From: Bacillota bacterium
Lineage (GTDB): Bacteria; Bacillota; Clostridia; Oscillospirales; Acutalibacteraceae
NCBI GenBank assembly: GCA_022706685.1
Contig: JAKJCA010000004.1
Coordinates: 1-64,000, forward strand
Direction: 5' to 3'
Length of the DNA: 64,000 nucleotides
A program made the position numbers and the translations under genes. The stretch's first letter is position 1. Each line of letters begins with the position of its first letter. Of this stretch, positions 1 through 10,622 are shown piece by piece. The notes under the pieces are model-generated. The model saw only the letters and a program-made list of their open reading frames with translations. It had not been told where the DNA came from and did no database searches.

Positions 1-1611
1 GCAGTGACGCCCGCCCCTGACGCCGGGACTGTCGAACCCGCACAGGCAGACGGCGGTGCTGCGGATGAACCCGAGAGCGAAGACGCGGAGTTCAAAGTCG
101 CCCTCGAGGAGTCATTGAAGAGCCTGAACTCAGACCAGAAGGTCCGCGGTGTGGTGATGGGCATCTCCGCTACGGAAATTCAGGTCGATATCGGCAGGAA
201 GCACGCGGGCTATGTACCGTTTGAAGAGTACAGCGCGGACCCGAACGCCAACCCCGCTGCGGAACTCAAAGTCGGCGACGAGATGGACCTCATCATTTTG
301 AAAACCAACGACACCGAAGGCACCGTCGTCCTCTCCAAACGCCGCTGCGACGCGATGAAGTCATGGTTTGATATTTGCGATGCCGAGAACACGGACACCG
401 TGTTCGAAGGCGTCGTGACCGAGATTATCAAAGGCGGCCTGCTCGTCTTGTCGGACGGTGTGAAAGTATTCGTACCCGCCTCTCTGGCGACCGCTTCGCG
501 AGGCGACCCGCTTGACGATCTGCTCAACAAGCGCGTCAACTTCAAGATTATTGAGGTCAACAAGCAGCGCAAACGCGCCGTCGGTTCCATCAAGGCGACG
601 CTTTCCGACAGCCGCAAGGCCGCTGCGGACGCTTTCTGGGCAACTGCCGCCGTCGGTGATAAAATACGCGGCGTGGTCAAATCGATGACCAGCTACGGCG
701 CCTTTGTCGATATCGGCGGCGTCGACGGCATGATCCATATTTCCGAACTCTCCTGGAAGCGTATCAAGGACCCCTCGGAGGTTCTTGCTGTCGGCGACGA
801 GGTCGACGTCACCATCAAAGGCCTTGACCCCGAAAAAAGGAAGATTTCCCTCGGTTATAAAAAAGCCGAGGACAGCCCCTGGGAGCAGCTGCGTGAGCAG
901 TATCCCGTCGGTTCCGTGCTGGAGGCGGAAATTGTCGGCATGACCACTTTCGGCGCTTTCGCCAGGGTGATGCCCGGCATCGACGGCCTTATCCACATCT
1001 CGCAGATCGCCAACCGCCATATCGAGAAACCGCAGGACGAACTGAAAATCGGCCAGACCGTAACGGTCAAGGTGACCGGTATCGATTTTGACCGCAAGAG
1101 AGTCAGCCTCTCGATTCGCGCCCTGCTCGATCCGCTCGAGGGAGCCGAGGCGCCGGCCGAAGAGGCCGCCCCGGCTGTTGATGAAACAGCCGAAGAAGCT
1201 GCCCAGACGGCAGAACCCTGCGAGCCTGTAGGGAACGACCCCTGTGTCGTTCCGGAAAATACGGAAGAACCCTCGGAACCCGCGGAAGAGGCCGCCCAGG
1301 CGGCAGAACCCTGCGAGCCTGTAGGGAACGACCCCTGTGTCGTTCCGGAAAATACGGAAGAACCCTCGGAACCCGTCGAAGAGGCCGCCCCTGTTGTCGA
1401 AGAAATTGCCGAAGAGGCCGCCCCGGCAGTTGAAGAACCCGCGGAAGAGGCTGCCCAGGCGGCAGAACCCTGCGAGCCTGTAGGGAACGACCCCTGTGTC
1501 GTTCCGGAAAATACGGAAGAACCCTCGGAACCCTCGGAAGAGGCCGCACCGGCTGTTGTTGAAATAGCCGAAGAAGCCGTCGAGGACGCGCAGGAGGACG
1601 AGGCCGAATAA
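1..1611 (+). CDS. rpsA: 30S ribosomal protein S1-type protein, 5' end outside window
   Basis: The reading frame is open from the first base, so the true start lies upstream; the GTG at position 4 need not be the start. Counting from it, four S1 (OB-fold) RNA-binding domains lie near residues 43-115, 129-197, 217-288 and 302-376. The last two are the most typical, with SYGAFVDIGGVDGMIHISEL and FGAFARVMPGIDGLIHIS. S1 proteins help bind mRNA on the 30S subunit. Residues from about 377 to 535 form an acidic Glu/Ala/Pro tail containing three copies of a Cys-bearing unit (AEPCEPVGNDPCVVPENTEE). In many Clostridia S1 domains are fused behind an IspH domain; the missing 5' part prevents checking that here. 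The gene ends just before a strong terminator. Identification as an S1-domain protein is firm; rpsA itself is likely. Confidence 0.85.
   Translation, partial: AVTPAPDAGTVEPAQADGGAADEPESEDAEFKVALEESLKSLNSDQKVRGVVMGISATEIQVDIGRKHAGYVPFEEYSADPNANPAAELKVGDEMDLIILKTNDTEGTVVLSKRRCDAMKSWFDICDAENTDTVFEGVVTEIIKGGLLVLSDGVKVFVPASLATASRGDPLDDLLNKRVNFKIIEVNKQRKRAVGSIKATLSDSRKAAADAFWATAAVGDKIRGVVKSMTSYGAFVDIGGVDGMIHISELSWKRIKDPSEVLAVGDEVDVTIKGLDPEKRKISLGYKKAEDSPWEQLREQYPVGSVLEAEIVGMTTFGAFARVMPGIDGLIHISQIANRHIEKPQDELKIGQTVTVKVTGIDFDRKRVSLSIRALLDPLEGAEAPAEEAAPAVDETAEEAAQTAEPCEPVGNDPCVVPENTEEPSEPAEEAAQAAEPCEPVGNDPCVVPENTEEPSEPVEEAAPVVEEIAEEAAPAVEEPAEEAAQAAEPCEPVGNDPCVVPENTEEPSEPSEEAAPAVVEIAEEAVEDAQEDEAE
1210..1533 (+). 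repeat. Three near-identical 72-bp repeats with internal palindrome in the S1 tail
   Basis: Copies start at about 1210, 1303 and 1462 and run about 72 bases each. They are nearly identical at the DNA level, including silent positions. Each contains the inverted repeat GGAACGAC - six bases - GTCGTTCC, which can fold into an 8-bp hairpin. All three are in frame and add the same Cys-containing peptide to an otherwise acidic tail. Confidence 0.9.
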
Positions 1612-1640
1612 GGCCTTCTCACACCCCTTGTTTGTTTCAA

Positions 1641-1668
1641 GAGGCGGGGAACCCCGCCTCTTTTATTT
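1641..1668 (+). terminator. Rho-independent terminator after the S1 gene
   Basis: The inverted repeat gaggcgggg / ccccgcctc is followed directly by ttttattt, 30 bases after the S1 stop codon. Confidence 0.85.
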
Positions 1669-1782
1669 AAGATAACGCATTTGCATAAAAAATGCGCTTG
1701 TTGCCGGCGGTTTTTCTCCATAAACATGGAGAATATTTTGTAACAGCGCGTCGGCTAAAGTGCTACAATATCTTGAATCAAT

Positions 1783-2454
1783 ATGCAGGAGAACGCGCCC
1801 CCGTTGATTACGATCGTATGCGGCCATTACGGCAGCGGAAAAACCAATTTTGCACTCAACCTCGCCTTGCGGCGGCGTGCAGGCGGCGGGGAAATGACGC
1901 TTGTTGACCTTGACATCGTCAACCCCTATTTCCGCTCGTCCGATTATGCCCGCTTTCTCGAAGAGAAGGGCGTCCGCCTGATCGCCCCGGGCACCGCAGG
2001 TACCACGCTTGACGCACCGGCATTGACGCCGGGTATCGGCGCAGCCATCGGCGGCGGGGGAGACGTGATTATCGATGCCGGCGGCGACGACGCCGGCGCC
2101 GCCGCGCTCGGCCGCTTTGCCGGAGAAATCTGCGCGCGCGGCTACGAGATGCTCTATGTCGTCAACCGCTTCCGCATCCAAACCGCGGCTCCGGCCGATG
2201 CTGCTGCCCTGCTCGGGGAAATCGAAGCCGCATCAGGTCTCAAGGCCACGGCGATTGTCAACAATTCGCACCTTTCGGGGCTGACCGCCCCGGCCGATAT
2301 TCTGGACGGGCTTGCTTATGCGAAGGCGGTAGCAGGGCTGACAGGCCTGCCGCTGTTCGCCAGCACCGTCCCCGCGGCGCTTGCCGGCGCGCCGGAACTG
2401 GCCGGCTATGATCTTTTCCCGGTAGAGATTCTCGTAAAACTGCCGTGGAACTAA
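1783..2454 (+). CDS. MinD/ParA-like P-loop ATPase heading the 2-oxoacid oxidoreductase operon
   Basis: This 223-residue protein has a Walker A motif GHYGSGKT near residue 14 and a switch-like VDLDIVNPYFRSSDY segment, typical of the SIMIBI (MinD/CobQ/ParA-like) nucleotide-binding class. No further domain is visible. It stands 12 bases before the ferredoxin subunit gene and very likely belongs to the same operon, so a role in assembling or controlling the iron-sulfur oxidoreductase is a reasonable guess but is not shown. The ATG at 1783 has no upstream ribosome-binding site. A possible -10 (TACAAT, 1764-1769) would start the transcript only about seven bases before it. A downstream TTG at 1804 follows an AGGAG at 1787 but with a long spacing. 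Confidence 0.75.
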   Translation: MQENAPPLITIVCGHYGSGKTNFALNLALRRRAGGGEMTLVDLDIVNPYFRSSDYARFLEEKGVRLIAPGTAGTTLDAPALTPGIGAAIGGGGDVIIDAGGDDAGAAALGRFAGEICARGYEMLYVVNRFRIQTAAPADAAALLGEIEAASGLKATAIVNNSHLSGLTAPADILDGLAYAKAVAGLTGLPLFASTVPAALAGAPELAGYDLFPVEILVKLPWN

Positions 2455-2466
2455 ACGGAGGGAATT

Positions 2467-2673
2467 ATGCCTAAAGTCACCATCAACGAAAACTTATGCA
2501 AGGGCTGCGGCCTTTGCGCGGAGGCCTGTCCCAGGGGGGTGCTCGCACTCGCCGCGGATGAACTCAACGCAAAGGGTTACCCTCCCATGAAAGTGTCCAA
2601 TCCCGGCGACTGTACCGCTTGCAGGTCCTGCGCGATCATGTGCCCAGACTGTGCGATAACGGTGGAAAGGTGA
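2467..2673 (+). CDS. 2-oxoacid:ferredoxin oxidoreductase, delta (2x[4Fe-4S] ferredoxin) subunit
   Basis: The 68-residue protein carries two CxxCxxCxxxCP clusters, CKGCGLCAEACP near residue 14 and CTACRSCAIMCPDC near residue 48, binding two [4Fe-4S] clusters. As the delta subunit of a four-subunit ferredoxin oxidoreductase it would pass electrons from the TPP site to external ferredoxin. A good ribosome-binding site (GGAGG) lies just upstream, and its stop codon overlaps the first possible ATG of the alpha-subunit gene. Gene order delta-alpha-beta-gamma matches the Kor/Vor family in Clostridia. Confidence 0.92.
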   Translation: MPKVTINENLCKGCGLCAEACPRGVLALAADELNAKGYPPMKVSNPGDCTACRSCAIMCPDCAITVER

Positions 2674-2678
2674 TGAAT

Positions 2679-3742
2679 ATGGCTCAACGTGTTTTGATGA
2701 AAGGCAACGAAGCGCTCGCCCAGGCGGCAATCGACGCAGGCTGCCGTTGTTTTTTCGGCTATCCCATCACGCCGCAGACGGAACTGGCTGCCTACATGGC
2801 CAAACAAATGCCCAAGGTCGGCGGCGTCTATCTTCAGGCGGAGAGTGAAATCGCCGCCATCAATATGGTGCAAGGCGCGGCGGCGGCGGGCGTCAGGGCG
2901 ATGACCTCGTCCTCGTCGCCGGGCATCAGCCTGAAAACCGAGGGAATTTCCTATATGTGCGGCTCCGACCTGCCGGCGCTGATTGTCAACGTTCAACGCG
3001 GGGGACCCGGCCTCGGCGGCATTCAGCCCTCGCAGGCGGATTACTGGCAGGCGACAAAGGCTCCGGGACACGGCGATTTGCATATCCTCGTCTTTACGCC
3101 CTCATCGGTGCAGGAAATGGTCGACCTCGTCGGCAAGGCGTTCGACCTGGCGGACAAATACCGCATGCCGGCGATGATTCTTGCCGACGGTCTGCTCGGC
3201 CAGATGATGGAGCCCGTCGAAATCGGCGGCAAAGAAGTTCCGGTTCCGGCAGCGAAGCCCTGGGCGGCCTGCGGCCATCGCAACCAAAGGGAACACAATA
3301 TCGTCAACTCGCTCTATCTTACCGCGAGCGAATTGGAAGATTTGGTAAAAAAACGCTTTGAACGCTACCGTGAGATCGAGGCGAAAGAACCGCTTTGCGA
3401 AGCGTACCTCGTCGATGACGCCGATATCGTCGTGGCCGCCTACGGGGCCGCGGCGCGTATCGCCAAAGCCGCCGTGCGTACCGCCCGGGAACGCGGTATC
3501 AGGGCGGGGTTGCTCAGGCCCGTTACCGTATGGCCTTTCCCCAAAAAGGATTTTCAGGCTGCGGCCCGGCACGCTTCGCGTTTTTTATGCGTCGAGATGA
3601 ATATGGGCCAGATGGTCGACGACGTCAGGCTCGCCGTCGAATGTTCCAAACCCGTCGGCTTTTTCGGCACCACCGGCGGCGTGATTCCCACGCCGGCGCA
3701 GGTGCTCGAGCAAATCGAAAATCTTTCAGGAGGTGCGCGCTG

Positions 3743-3743
<1 letters not shown>
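2679..3743 (+). CDS. vorB: 2-oxoacid:ferredoxin oxidoreductase, alpha subunit (VorB/KorA type)
   Basis: The product (about 354 residues) begins with MAQRVLMKGNEALAQAAI and contains GYPITPQTEL, the characteristic N-terminal segment of alpha subunits, followed by QAESEIAAINMVQGAAAAG. It forms the core of the enzyme with the beta subunit, oxidatively decarboxylating a 2-oxoacid to an acyl-CoA with reduction of ferredoxin. The exact substrate (2-oxoglutarate or branched-chain 2-oxoacid) cannot be read from the sequence. I chose ATG 2679 because the GGAAAGG at 2664-2670 sits 8 bases ahead; ATG 2673, overlapping the previous stop, is an alternative. The gene overlaps the beta-subunit gene by one base. 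Confidence 0.92.
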
Positions 3744-4503
<760 letters not shown>

Positions 4504-4507
<4 letters not shown>

Positions 4508-5037
4508 AGGACCTCAACGTTCTGCTGGCCGGTTTCGGCGGCCAGGGCATCCTTTTCATGGGCAAACTCATCGCCTACGCCGGCCTGATTGACGGCAGGG
4601 AAGTCTCCTGGCTGCCGTCCTACGGTCCGGAAATGCGCGGAGGCACGGCAAACTGCAGCGTCTGCCTTTCAGACGAACCGGTCTGCTCGCCCCTGGTGAC
4701 CGAGCCCGACATCCTCATCGTGATGAACCAGCCGTCCTTCGACAGGTTTATCGGCAGCGTGGCGCCGGGCGGTATCGCCATCATCGACAGTTCGCTTGTC
4801 GGCGGCAAAACCGCGAGGGAAGATATTTCCTCTTTCTATGTGCCCGCCACCGCCCTCGCCGGCGAAAAAGGGCTGCAGGGCCTGGCCAATATTATCCTCG
4901 TCGGCAAAATGCTTGCGGAGACCCGCTTCTGTTCGCTTGACACCATGCGCGCGGCCATCGAAAAGGCGGTTCCGCCCCGCAAGCAAAACCTCGTCGCCGG
5001 CAACATGCGGGCCGTCGAACTGGGCATGGACAGCTGA
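4504..5037 (+). CDS. 2-oxoacid:ferredoxin oxidoreductase, gamma subunit
   Basis: The 177-residue protein starts with MKDLNVLLAGFGGQGILFMG and contains SYGPEMRGGTANCSVC, both hallmarks of the gamma (POR/KOR gamma) domain. It completes the delta-alpha-beta-gamma set. The ATG overlaps the beta stop codon (ATGA), and a rho-independent terminator follows, so this is the last gene of the operon. Confidence 0.93.
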
Positions 5038-5046
5038 AAGCAGCCG

Positions 5047-5083
5047 ACCCCGCCGCCCCGAGGGACAGCGGGGTTATTTTTTA
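5047..5083 (+). terminator. Terminator of the 2-oxoacid oxidoreductase operon
   Basis: The inverted repeat accccgc / gcggggt is followed by tatttttta, ten bases after the gamma-subunit stop. Confidence 0.8.
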
Positions 5084-5130
5084 CATTAAAAGCCGCGCGA
5101 TTTTGCGGCTGACCGAAAGGATATTAAGAG

Positions 5131-6087
5131 ATGAAACGCTTCCTCCTGCCCGAAACCGGCCGGTTTTTCAAAGCCAATCTCCACTGCCATACAACACTTT
5201 CCGACGGTTCTATGACGCCGCAACAGGTAAAAAAAGAATATGCGGCAAGGGGATATTCCATCGTCGCGTTTACCGACCATGAGCGGTTCTTTCGGCACAA
5301 CAATCTGACGGACGGGCGCTTTCTGGCGTTAAACGGTTATGAAATCGACATCAGCCAAAAAGATGTGGCGAACAGTTATTTCACAAAATGCTATCATTTC
5401 AACGCTTACGCGCTCGACGAAGGGGAGAGGGAGCCTGTTTTACCCAAACCCGCTTACGGCGACATGGCGGGCGTCAATACTTTTATTAAAACCTTGAACG
5501 CAAACGGGTTTATCGTTTGCTATAACCACCCGTACTGGTCGCTGCAAACGCTCGACGATTATCGCGGCTTAAAGGGGATATTTGCTTGCGAAATATTCAA
5601 TTTCGGCGCCTATAACCTCGACGGCATCGACGGCAATCAAACTCAGGTGTACGACACGCTGCTGCGCATGGGCAACCGCATCGGCTGCGTCGCCGCGGAC
5701 GACAACCATAACCGCAGCCCGTTCGGCCATCCTCTCAACGACTCGTTCGGCGGCTGGGTGATGGTCAAAGCCGAAAATCTCGATTACAAAACCATTATGG
5801 CGGCCCTCCAAAACGGCGATTATTACGCCTCGTCAGGGCCGGCCATCGAATCGCTTTCTATTGAGAATGATACGGTTTCAATCAGCTGCTCGGAAGCGGT
5901 CAGGATCACCTGTACAACGGCCGGCCGGCACGGACAGGCCGCGAACGCCGTAGGTTCCGGGCGGCTGACACACGCAAAGTTCGAGATTGATCCGTCGGAT
6001 GTCTATATTCGCCTTGAGGTGGTGGACGCACAGGGCGCAAGAGCGAATTCAAGGGCGTATTTCCTGGATGAATGGAAAGCGGATTAA
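5131..6087 (+). CDS. PHP-domain metal-dependent phosphoesterase
   Basis: The 318-residue protein opens with the PHP signature LHCHTTLSDGSMTPQQ near residue 13, followed by VAFTDHE, then YNHPYW and the aspartate/histidine cluster AADDNHN near residue 190. These are metal ligands in the polymerase-and-histidinol-phosphatase fold. Family members hydrolyse phosphoesters, from sugar phosphates to oligonucleotides; the substrate here is not evident. No signal peptide is seen. The ATG follows GAAAGG. The gene ends ten bases before the next plus-strand gene, so the two are probably cotranscribed. Confidence 0.85.
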   Translation: MKRFLLPETGRFFKANLHCHTTLSDGSMTPQQVKKEYAARGYSIVAFTDHERFFRHNNLTDGRFLALNGYEIDISQKDVANSYFTKCYHFNAYALDEGEREPVLPKPAYGDMAGVNTFIKTLNANGFIVCYNHPYWSLQTLDDYRGLKGIFACEIFNFGAYNLDGIDGNQTQVYDTLLRMGNRIGCVAADDNHNRSPFGHPLNDSFGGWVMVKAENLDYKTIMAALQNGDYYASSGPAIESLSIENDTVSISCSEAVRITCTTAGRHGQAANAVGSGRLTHAKFEIDPSDVYIRLEVVDAQGARANSRAYFLDEWKAD

Positions 6088-6097
6088 GGGCGAAGGC

Positions 6098-6580
6098 ATG
6101 GCTGAGTTGATTGTTTGCGCGCGCAAAGAAGTCCCGTTTCATATTTTGCCGGGCAAAAAGTACGATATCATCGCGTTTTATGACGAAGCGTGGGACCGCG
6201 TGCAATGCCCTCCCGGCAGTTTGGGCCGCCTGCTCGAACTCCATATCGCGGACGTCCTGCTGCCCGGCGACCCGAAATCAATGGATAACGCCGCCGCGCT
6301 ACGCATCAAGGTGTTTGCCGACGAGGCGATGAAGAACGCCGACGCTCTGATTGTATGTTGCGCCGCGGGTATGTCGCGCAGCCCTGCCGTTGCGGCTGCC
6401 GTCATGCGGGGCAGCGGGCTCGACGACGGCTGTATATGGGATGACGCACGCTACAGCCCGAACCCGCTTTGCTACGAGATGGTCTTAAACGCATACGGCA
6501 TAGCGCCGGACAACCTCGATGCGCTCAAGGAGCGGAGCAGACTGGCTCGATATAACAAAATCAACGATTTCCGCTTTTAA
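6098..6580 (+). CDS. Small dual-specificity/tyrosine phosphatase-like protein
   Basis: The 160-residue product contains IVCCAAGMSRSPAVAAAV near residue 85, which fits the CxxGxxR(S/T) phosphate-binding loop of cysteine-dependent protein phosphatases. DUxxxD-type signals outside the loop are not obvious, so substrate and true activity are open. The frame is open further upstream, but ATG 6098 has a purine-rich AAGGGCGAAGG just ahead and the earlier part overlaps the PHP gene, so I take 6098 as the start. It lies in the same direction as the PHP gene and faces groEL. Confidence 0.72.
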   Translation: MAELIVCARKEVPFHILPGKKYDIIAFYDEAWDRVQCPPGSLGRLLELHIADVLLPGDPKSMDNAAALRIKVFADEAMKNADALIVCCAAGMSRSPAVAAAVMRGSGLDDGCIWDDARYSPNPLCYEMVLNAYGIAPDNLDALKERSRLARYNKINDFRF

Positions 6581-6653
6581 AGCGAAGCGGAAATGCCATC
6601 CGTTTGCTTTAACTTTGGCGGCGGGATTATCAAATCCGGCTTTGTGCCGGCAG

Positions 6654-6686
6654 AAAAAAGGGGAGCGCGTCATCGGACGCGCTCCC
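6654..6686 (-). terminator. Terminator of groES-groEL
   Basis: On the minus strand the stem gggagcgcgtc / gacgcgctccc with a four-base loop is followed by a run of six T. It lies 27 bases downstream of the groEL stop. Confidence 0.88.
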
Positions 6687-6712
6687 GCTTTGTAATAGAA
6701 GGGGGCTGGGGA

Positions 6713-8371
<1,659 letters not shown>

Positions 8372-8374
8372 TCA

Positions 8375-8659
8375 TTATTCGACAACCGCAAGGATGTCGT
8401 TCTGGCGGACAATGGTGTATTCCTCTTTGTTGAGTTTGACCTCGGTTCCGGAATACTTGCTGGTGATGACTCTGTCTCCGACCTTGACGTACATCTCGAC
8501 CTCTTTGCCGTCGACAAGGCCGCCCGGTCCTACCGCTATCACCTCGGCAACCTGCGGCTTCTCCTGTGCGGATGCAGCCAGAATGATGCCGCTGCTTGTG
8601 GTTTCTTCAACCTCGATGAGCTTGACGACGACACGGTCTGCGAGTGGTCTGATCTTCAT
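8375..8659 (-). CDS. groES: Co-chaperonin GroES (Hsp10)
   Basis: The 94-residue protein starts MKIRPLADRVVVKLIEVEE and has the mobile loop TTSSGIILAASAQEKP and the closing YTIVRQNDILAVVE. It caps the GroEL ring. The frame is open 36 codons further upstream, but that stretch holds the promoter and CIRCE, and the ATG at 8659 has AGGAGG close ahead, so the short form is right. First gene of the groESL operon. Confidence 0.97.
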   Translation of the reverse strand: MKIRPLADRVVVKLIEVEETTSSGIILAASAQEKPQVAEVIAVGPGGLVDGKEVEMYVKVGDRVITSKYSGTEVKLNKEEYTIVRQNDILAVVE

Positions 8660-8723
8660 GAAATCTCCTCCTGATATAATATTTTGAAAGGGCTTTGGCA
8701 CCCTTCCTTGACGGACGATAGAT

Positions 8724-8750
8724 TTAGCACTCACGACTCCGGAGTGCCAA
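8724..8750 (-). promoter_or_regulatory. CIRCE operator (HrcA-binding site) of groESL
   Basis: The inverted repeat TTAGCACTC - 9 bases - GAGTGCCAA matches the CIRCE consensus with a single change (GAGTGCCAA for GAGTGCTAA). It lies just downstream of the -10 box and 65 bases ahead of the groES ATG. HrcA would repress here and release on heat or protein stress. hrcA itself is not in the window. Confidence 0.95.
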
Positions 8751-8754
8751 ACAT

Positions 8755-8783
8755 ATTCTAACGGCACCCGATTAAAAAATCAA
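8755..8783 (-). promoter_or_regulatory. Sigma-A type promoter of groESL
   Basis: Reading the minus strand, TTGATT (8783-8778) and TAGAAT (8760-8755) are separated by exactly 17 bases, directly ahead of CIRCE. Confidence 0.8.
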
Positions 8784-8838
8784 GTGCTTTCGCAAAAATT
8801 AACACATTTGTCATAAATTCGGGCCGCGGCCCTTCCGG

Positions 8839-10476
8839 TCAGGGTTGCGGCGAAACGGTTTTATCCTCGGAGTTGTGGTCGAAATTGATGAAATTGTTGC
8901 GCGCCGCGTAATACCAGGTCAGGCCGAATATCTCGGCACAGCTGTCGGCCGGCATGAACAGCTGGCCGTAGCGGCGCAGCACGGGCGACGGCATCGCCAG
9001 GCTGCCGGTATCAGTGACGGCTGTCGCGCTGCCTTCGGTGAATTCGGCTGTTTTACCGTAAAGGCCCACAGTCACTTTCCCGGGCTGTTTATCCACATAA
9101 CCGCCGACGGACTGGACCAGCAGCGCGAAAGGCACGTACCAAAGCCCGTTTTCCATAAAAGGCGGGATGCCGCGCGCCGCCATTTCCAGCAGATATCCCT
9201 TGAAAGCCAATTTGGTGCGCAGATAAACCGGCGCGAGCGCGGGCGGGCTGATGGTGTCGCTGCGCTTGTCGAGGGCGAAATAATCAACGGTGCGCCCGTC
9301 GTCGAGAAAGGCGGTAATCGTACATTTCGTACCGTCGATTTCCACAACCCCGGCCATTGCGACGGGCTCTTCCTGCGGATAAAAGCAGCAGTGCCATACC
9401 TTTTTGCTGTTTGAGAGGTAAGGGCTGCGCCCGGCGTTGCCCATGATGTAGTGCACGGTTCCCTGAGAAGGACGGTCGAACAGTTCGTCGTTTCTGGCGG
9501 GGTACGTTCTGCCGAAGGAATGCTCGTGCCCCGCGAAAAGGATGTCCAGCCGGCCTTCCTCGACGGGCTTTCGCAGTTGAGGATAACCGTCGTCGCGCTG
9601 GCCTTCCGGCATGAGCGGGTACACGGGGAAGTGGTAGACGCCCAGTTTCCACGTCTTATCGCTGCGCTGCAAATCTTCATAGGCCCATTCAGCGACGAGG
9701 TCCGGCGCATTGATGCCCATAATCAGGAAATGCGCGTCGCCGTAATCAAAGGAATAGTTTTCGGTTTGGTAGCCCGCAGGCCCGTTTTTCGGGTAGGAAT
9801 GCTCGAACTGGGCGTCGAAAAAATCGGCGTGTTCGAGGTAGAACTTGCCCTTAGGCTCCGGCAGGCAGCGCACAAAGCCGCGGTTGTCGTGGTTGCCCGT
9901 GGCCATCATAAACGGAATGCTTTCAATGATGCCTTTGAGGCCTTCAAACATGCCGTTCCATTGAATTTCATTCTCTCCGTTGTCGCAGTTGTCGCCGGCC
10001 GTCAGGATAAACCGGCAGTCGGGGTACTGCGCAAGCGCCCGGGCGATGACGCCGTTGATCAGCGAATAATCGGGCGCCTCGGCCGGCGCGCCTTTCTGCT
10101 GGTCCGCAATCAGCAGAAAACGGAACCGGTCGAGTTTTTCTTCCTGCGTGCGAAGGCAATAGGTTGCGCTCATGCACCCCGGCGTGCCGACGGCGTATTC
10201 GTAGAGTGTGCCGGGCATCAGGCCCGTGGCGGTCGCCCAGTGCCTGTTCGAAGTTTCCAGGTCGCCGCCGACAGGTTTGCACAGCGCTTCGAAACGGCTG
10301 AACGGCCCTTGAGAGCCTTTTTCCCGAAGTATCAGGCAGCCTTCAGCGACTTCCGCCGAGGTCCGCCAGGTGACGGTCGCCGTGGTTTTCGCATCGCCCG
10401 ATATGCTCAGCATGATGTGGTCCGGCGCCGGACCGGCCATCCGCTCGCGAAGGACGTCGTTTTCATGCGTTTTCAA
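8839..10476 (-). CDS. Metallophosphoesterase with FN3-like N-terminus and copper-amine-oxidase-like C-terminal domain
   Basis: The roughly 545-residue protein has a fibronectin III-like N-terminal part as in purple acid phosphatases (about residues 20-105). A calcineurin-like phosphoesterase core follows with AGDNCDNG, ATGNHDNRG and FAGHEHSFGRTYP. The last part (GLWYVPFALLVQSVGGYV) resembles the copper-amine-oxidase N-terminal-like 'stalk' domain of Firmicute surface proteins. It would hydrolyse phosphate esters, substrate unknown. Strikingly, no signal peptide is visible although both accessory domains are usually extracytoplasmic. Start: TTG 10476 has GAAAGGGG 8 bases ahead; GTG 10485 is an alternative but sits right on that site. 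Confidence 0.8.
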   Translation of the reverse strand: MKTHENDVLRERMAGPAPDHIMLSISGDAKTTATVTWRTSAEVAEGCLILREKGSQGPFSRFEALCKPVGGDLETSNRHWATATGLMPGTLYEYAVGTPGCMSATYCLRTQEEKLDRFRFLLIADQQKGAPAEAPDYSLINGVIARALAQYPDCRFILTAGDNCDNGENEIQWNGMFEGLKGIIESIPFMMATGNHDNRGFVRCLPEPKGKFYLEHADFFDAQFEHSYPKNGPAGYQTENYSFDYGDAHFLIMGINAPDLVAEWAYEDLQRSDKTWKLGVYHFPVYPLMPEGQRDDGYPQLRKPVEEGRLDILFAGHEHSFGRTYPARNDELFDRPSQGTVHYIMGNAGRSPYLSNSKKVWHCCFYPQEEPVAMAGVVEIDGTKCTITAFLDDGRTVDYFALDKRSDTISPPALAPVYLRTKLAFKGYLLEMAARGIPPFMENGLWYVPFALLVQSVGGYVDKQPGKVTVGLYGKTAEFTEGSATAVTDTGSLAMPSPVLRRYGQLFMPADSCAEIFGLTWYYAARNNFINFDHNSEDKTVSPQP

Positions 10477-10622
10477 ACACAGCACCCCTTTCGCCGGTAA
10501 AGCACGTTTATTCTAACGGCGGCGCCGGCCGCTGTCAAATCAGGCCGGCCGGTCCCGCCGCGCGGTTGTCGGGGGCTTTTTTCTATGGTATGATAAAAAA
10601 AAAACAACAACGGGAGAGGCCT

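Noticed and set aside
855-1727. Ser/Ala-rich minus-strand frame opposite the S1 tail
   Set aside because: Reverse reading of the acidic repeat tail; crosses the S1 terminator and has no support.
8821-8832. gggccgcggccc palindrome as terminator of the metallophosphatase gene
   Set aside because: It has no loop and no T-run on the minus strand; termination there is not supported.
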